Origin: Leishmania martiniquensis
Taxonomy: Eukaryota > Euglenozoa > Kinetoplastea > Trypanosomatida > Trypanosomatidae
Length of the DNA: 30,000 nucleotides
Assembly (NCBI RefSeq): GCF_017916325.1
Contig: NC_090159.1
Coordinates: 807,501-837,500 of the forward strand
Direction of reading: 5' to 3'
How positions within the stretch are numbered: position 1 is the stretch's first letter; the number at the start of each line of letters is the position of its first letter. The notes under the pieces are model-generated. The model searched no databases, was not told where the DNA came from, and saw only the letters and a program-made list of their open reading frames with translations. The position numbers and the translations under genes were made by a program. Of this stretch, positions 28,207 through 30,000 are shown piece by piece.

Positions 28207-30000
28207 TTAAAACAGACCAGGTAGAACTGCGTATCCGCTATCGAAACGACCCAGACTTCTAATTTGTTTCCTTTCTAGAGGCCCTTCTTTATTCCAGTTC
28301 TGAAGCATCCTGCTTTGTTTCTCACATATAAAGCTCTCCTTTCTGGCGTACCACCAGCACCCCATCCACGCAGTCGGCCCCGATTTGTGCGTTCGACTCA
28401 CAAGAACACCCATGCGCTTTTTAGCTGGGAACTCGTTCACGTAACGAAGGCAACAAGAAACAGTGCGCCATAACCTGTGTAGGATGGACTACAAGATGGC
28501 CATACCTTTCCGTTACGTGCTCGCGGAGAGCTGAGTAACAACCTTACTAACTTCAAGCGTACCCCCTAGCAGCTGAAAAGGCAGTCAGAGAAACTCCCTC
28601 TAACGGTAGCCGGCACGTTAGCTTCACCTTGAAAACGAACACTGAAGCCGGACTGGGAGATGGGGCTAGACAATGTGCGCACTTGATTGGGGGCTAATGA
28701 ATCGGGCTGTAAATCTGTCCCTCTTCACGCACTCCCTGTGTGAGTTATGCTGGTGCGTTTCACGCCGACTCCTCATGACCGGCGAGAAGGCAAAGACTTG
28801 TTGCCCTTCGCGACACATCTCTCATCCTTTTCCGAACTCCGGTGAAGGAAACAACGACCCTTCCTCGCTCGCCTCAAGCAGTTTTCGACAAGGCTGTGAT
28901 GCTGACAGAGAGTGAAGCTAGGGCCCAGGGTTGCAGCCTCTACTACACGCAGACGCTTCAACGCCTCGGGGAAAGAGTGTCATCAATGCTTGCTACCGCG
29001 AAAAGGTCCATCTTTTGAGCAAAGAAGAGGGACGCCACTAGCAGTAAAGGCCATGTGCCTCTCCGGTACACCGTTCAGTTCAAGGGGAACTGAAATCTCC
29101 ACCACTGGAGCATCATTATGCCACAGAAGGAACGGCGAATGACTACTACTACTCGCCAGTGGGGACAGCGAAGGAGTAGAAAACCGGATTCTGCAGAACT
29201 TCATTGCCCGCTCAAAATTCCACTCGCTCATCCCACCTGAAAGGACGCCTGCGGTCTACACCATTATCTCTGGTGACCGGGATGAGGTCACGCTGGAAGG
29301 CACTCATGCGTCGGCACATGTCCCACTCCTCCAGCAAGCGCTCTACCACAACTGAACCCTTGCCAAGCGCATGTACGGTGACAGAGCCCATAGATACGGT
29401 GCAGCCATCACGTGTCTGCAGCACCTGCTGTTCCCGACAGAGGAACTGGAGCAGAAGAGCTACCGCCTGTTCGACATTGTATCGGCAAACGCGCAGGGAC
29501 AGAATGAGGAAGGGGCTACACCCCAAATAACGAAGCCGTTCGATGGGAAGCTAGGATGCGAGGAGAAGCTTAGGCGTGCGAGCTTAGAGCGTGTCCTGCA
29601 ATGTAGGCGGCTCTCGCATATCAAGCAAACTCAGCACAATGTTTTTGTGCTTACTGGATAGGGCAAGGGTTGTGGAGGCTCGCCTCGCAGATGAGAATGC
29701 GCGAAGGTTTGGGCACCATTTGTATGCTGAATGATGACACTTTCTCCCTCTGCGATCACCACCGTCTCTCCTGCACACACATGAGTGCTCCGCACGCGAA
29801 CTGCGTACAGCTGGTGAAAGGGCGAAGCTTTTTTTTGCCCTCCACATCACCATCGAATGAGCGCAACATAGCTTCAAGGAAAAGACACCTTGTTTTTTCT
29901 GTGAGCATCCAGCCATCTTCGTGAATCATGCCCATAGGTCCACAAGCCGTTAAGGGAGAAAGATTCCGGCAATGCATCGAGAATCTACAGTACTTCAAGG
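28207..30000 (-). pseudogene. Heavily decayed minus-strand gene relic(s), running off the window edge
   Basis: From the right edge leftward, protein-like minus-strand pieces alternate among frames. About 29998-29756 includes MIHEDGWMLTEKTRCLFLEA. A frame at 29846-29631 includes GETVVIAEGESVIIQHTNG; the change from the first frame coincides with a T8 run (29829-29836, A8 on the coding strand). About 29526-29212 includes VERLLEEWDMCRRMSAFQRD with trypanosomatid-like third-position bias. About 29180-28983 includes VVEISVPLELNGVPERHMAF. Weaker pieces continue to about 28.2 kb (for example IGADCVDGVLVV). There are many in-frame stops and at least five frame changes, so no product is expected. No family was recognised, and more than one ancestral gene may be involved. 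The part beyond 28.98 kb is the best supported. Confidence 0.5.

Noticed and set aside
28395..28415. GTTCGACT flanked by TTGTG/CACAA, resembling a tRNA T-arm
   Set aside because: The loop is nine bases when the arms pair and no acceptor, D- or anticodon arm can be built around it; the similar GTTCGACTCC at about 6938 also lacks a matching stem.

Overview
The window looks like the genome of a kinetoplastid (trypanosomatid) protist, probably on the Leishmania/Leptomonas/Crithidia side. Every intact gene is a single intronless reading frame. Nine complete genes and one edge gene run head-to-tail on the minus strand from about 25.0 kb to base 1, as in a polycistronic transcription unit. Coding regions are separated by 0.3 to 2.6 kb of non-coding DNA with pyrimidine tracts ending in AG just upstream of start codons, which look like spliced-leader acceptor sites. 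Several products are ordinary eukaryotic housekeeping proteins. I believe several of these genes sit together near one end of Leishmania chromosome 24, but that is memory and needs a synteny check.

Layout, right to left along the minus-strand unit: a coiled-coil protein (24986-24210), a MAP-kinase-kinase-like kinase (23358-22306), a second small coiled-coil protein (21614-21111), a decayed gene (about 20833-20010), a cullin (19267-17033), the TFIIH helicase XPD (16345-13907), a divergent DHHC palmitoyltransferase (12987-12151), the ribosome-assembly factor Notchless (11490-9922), a delta-9-type desaturase fused to cytochrome b5 (9349-8048), a cobalamin adenosyltransferase with an extra N-terminal cysteine domain (5726-4599), a four-span membrane protein (3757-3239), and the N-terminal part of a membrane-anchored torsin/Clp-like AAA+ ATPase (618-1, cut by the window edge). 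These genes share no pathway; the order reflects polycistronic packing rather than an operon.

The right 5 kb is different. Transcription sense switches at about 25-26.2 kb: a plus-strand gene (26205-27638) encodes a protein with two tandem SpoU/TrmH-type RNA methyltransferase domains. The divergent strand-switch region contains a G-run inside an inverted repeat and protein-like plus-strand frames broken by stops and shifts. Beyond the methyltransferase gene, the last 1-1.8 kb holds a heavily broken minus-strand gene relic. The right end therefore looks like a boundary of the conserved array with decaying genes.

The points most worth a second look are the tandem methyltransferase, the DUF5522-adenosyltransferase fusion, the Asp-to-Asn change in the Walker B of the AAA+ protein, the sparse zinc ligands of the DHHC protein, the strand-switch hairpin, and three pseudogene relics. 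I found no tRNA, rRNA, CRISPR array, insertion sequence or convincing transposon. No homology search was possible; family names rest on motif recognition.
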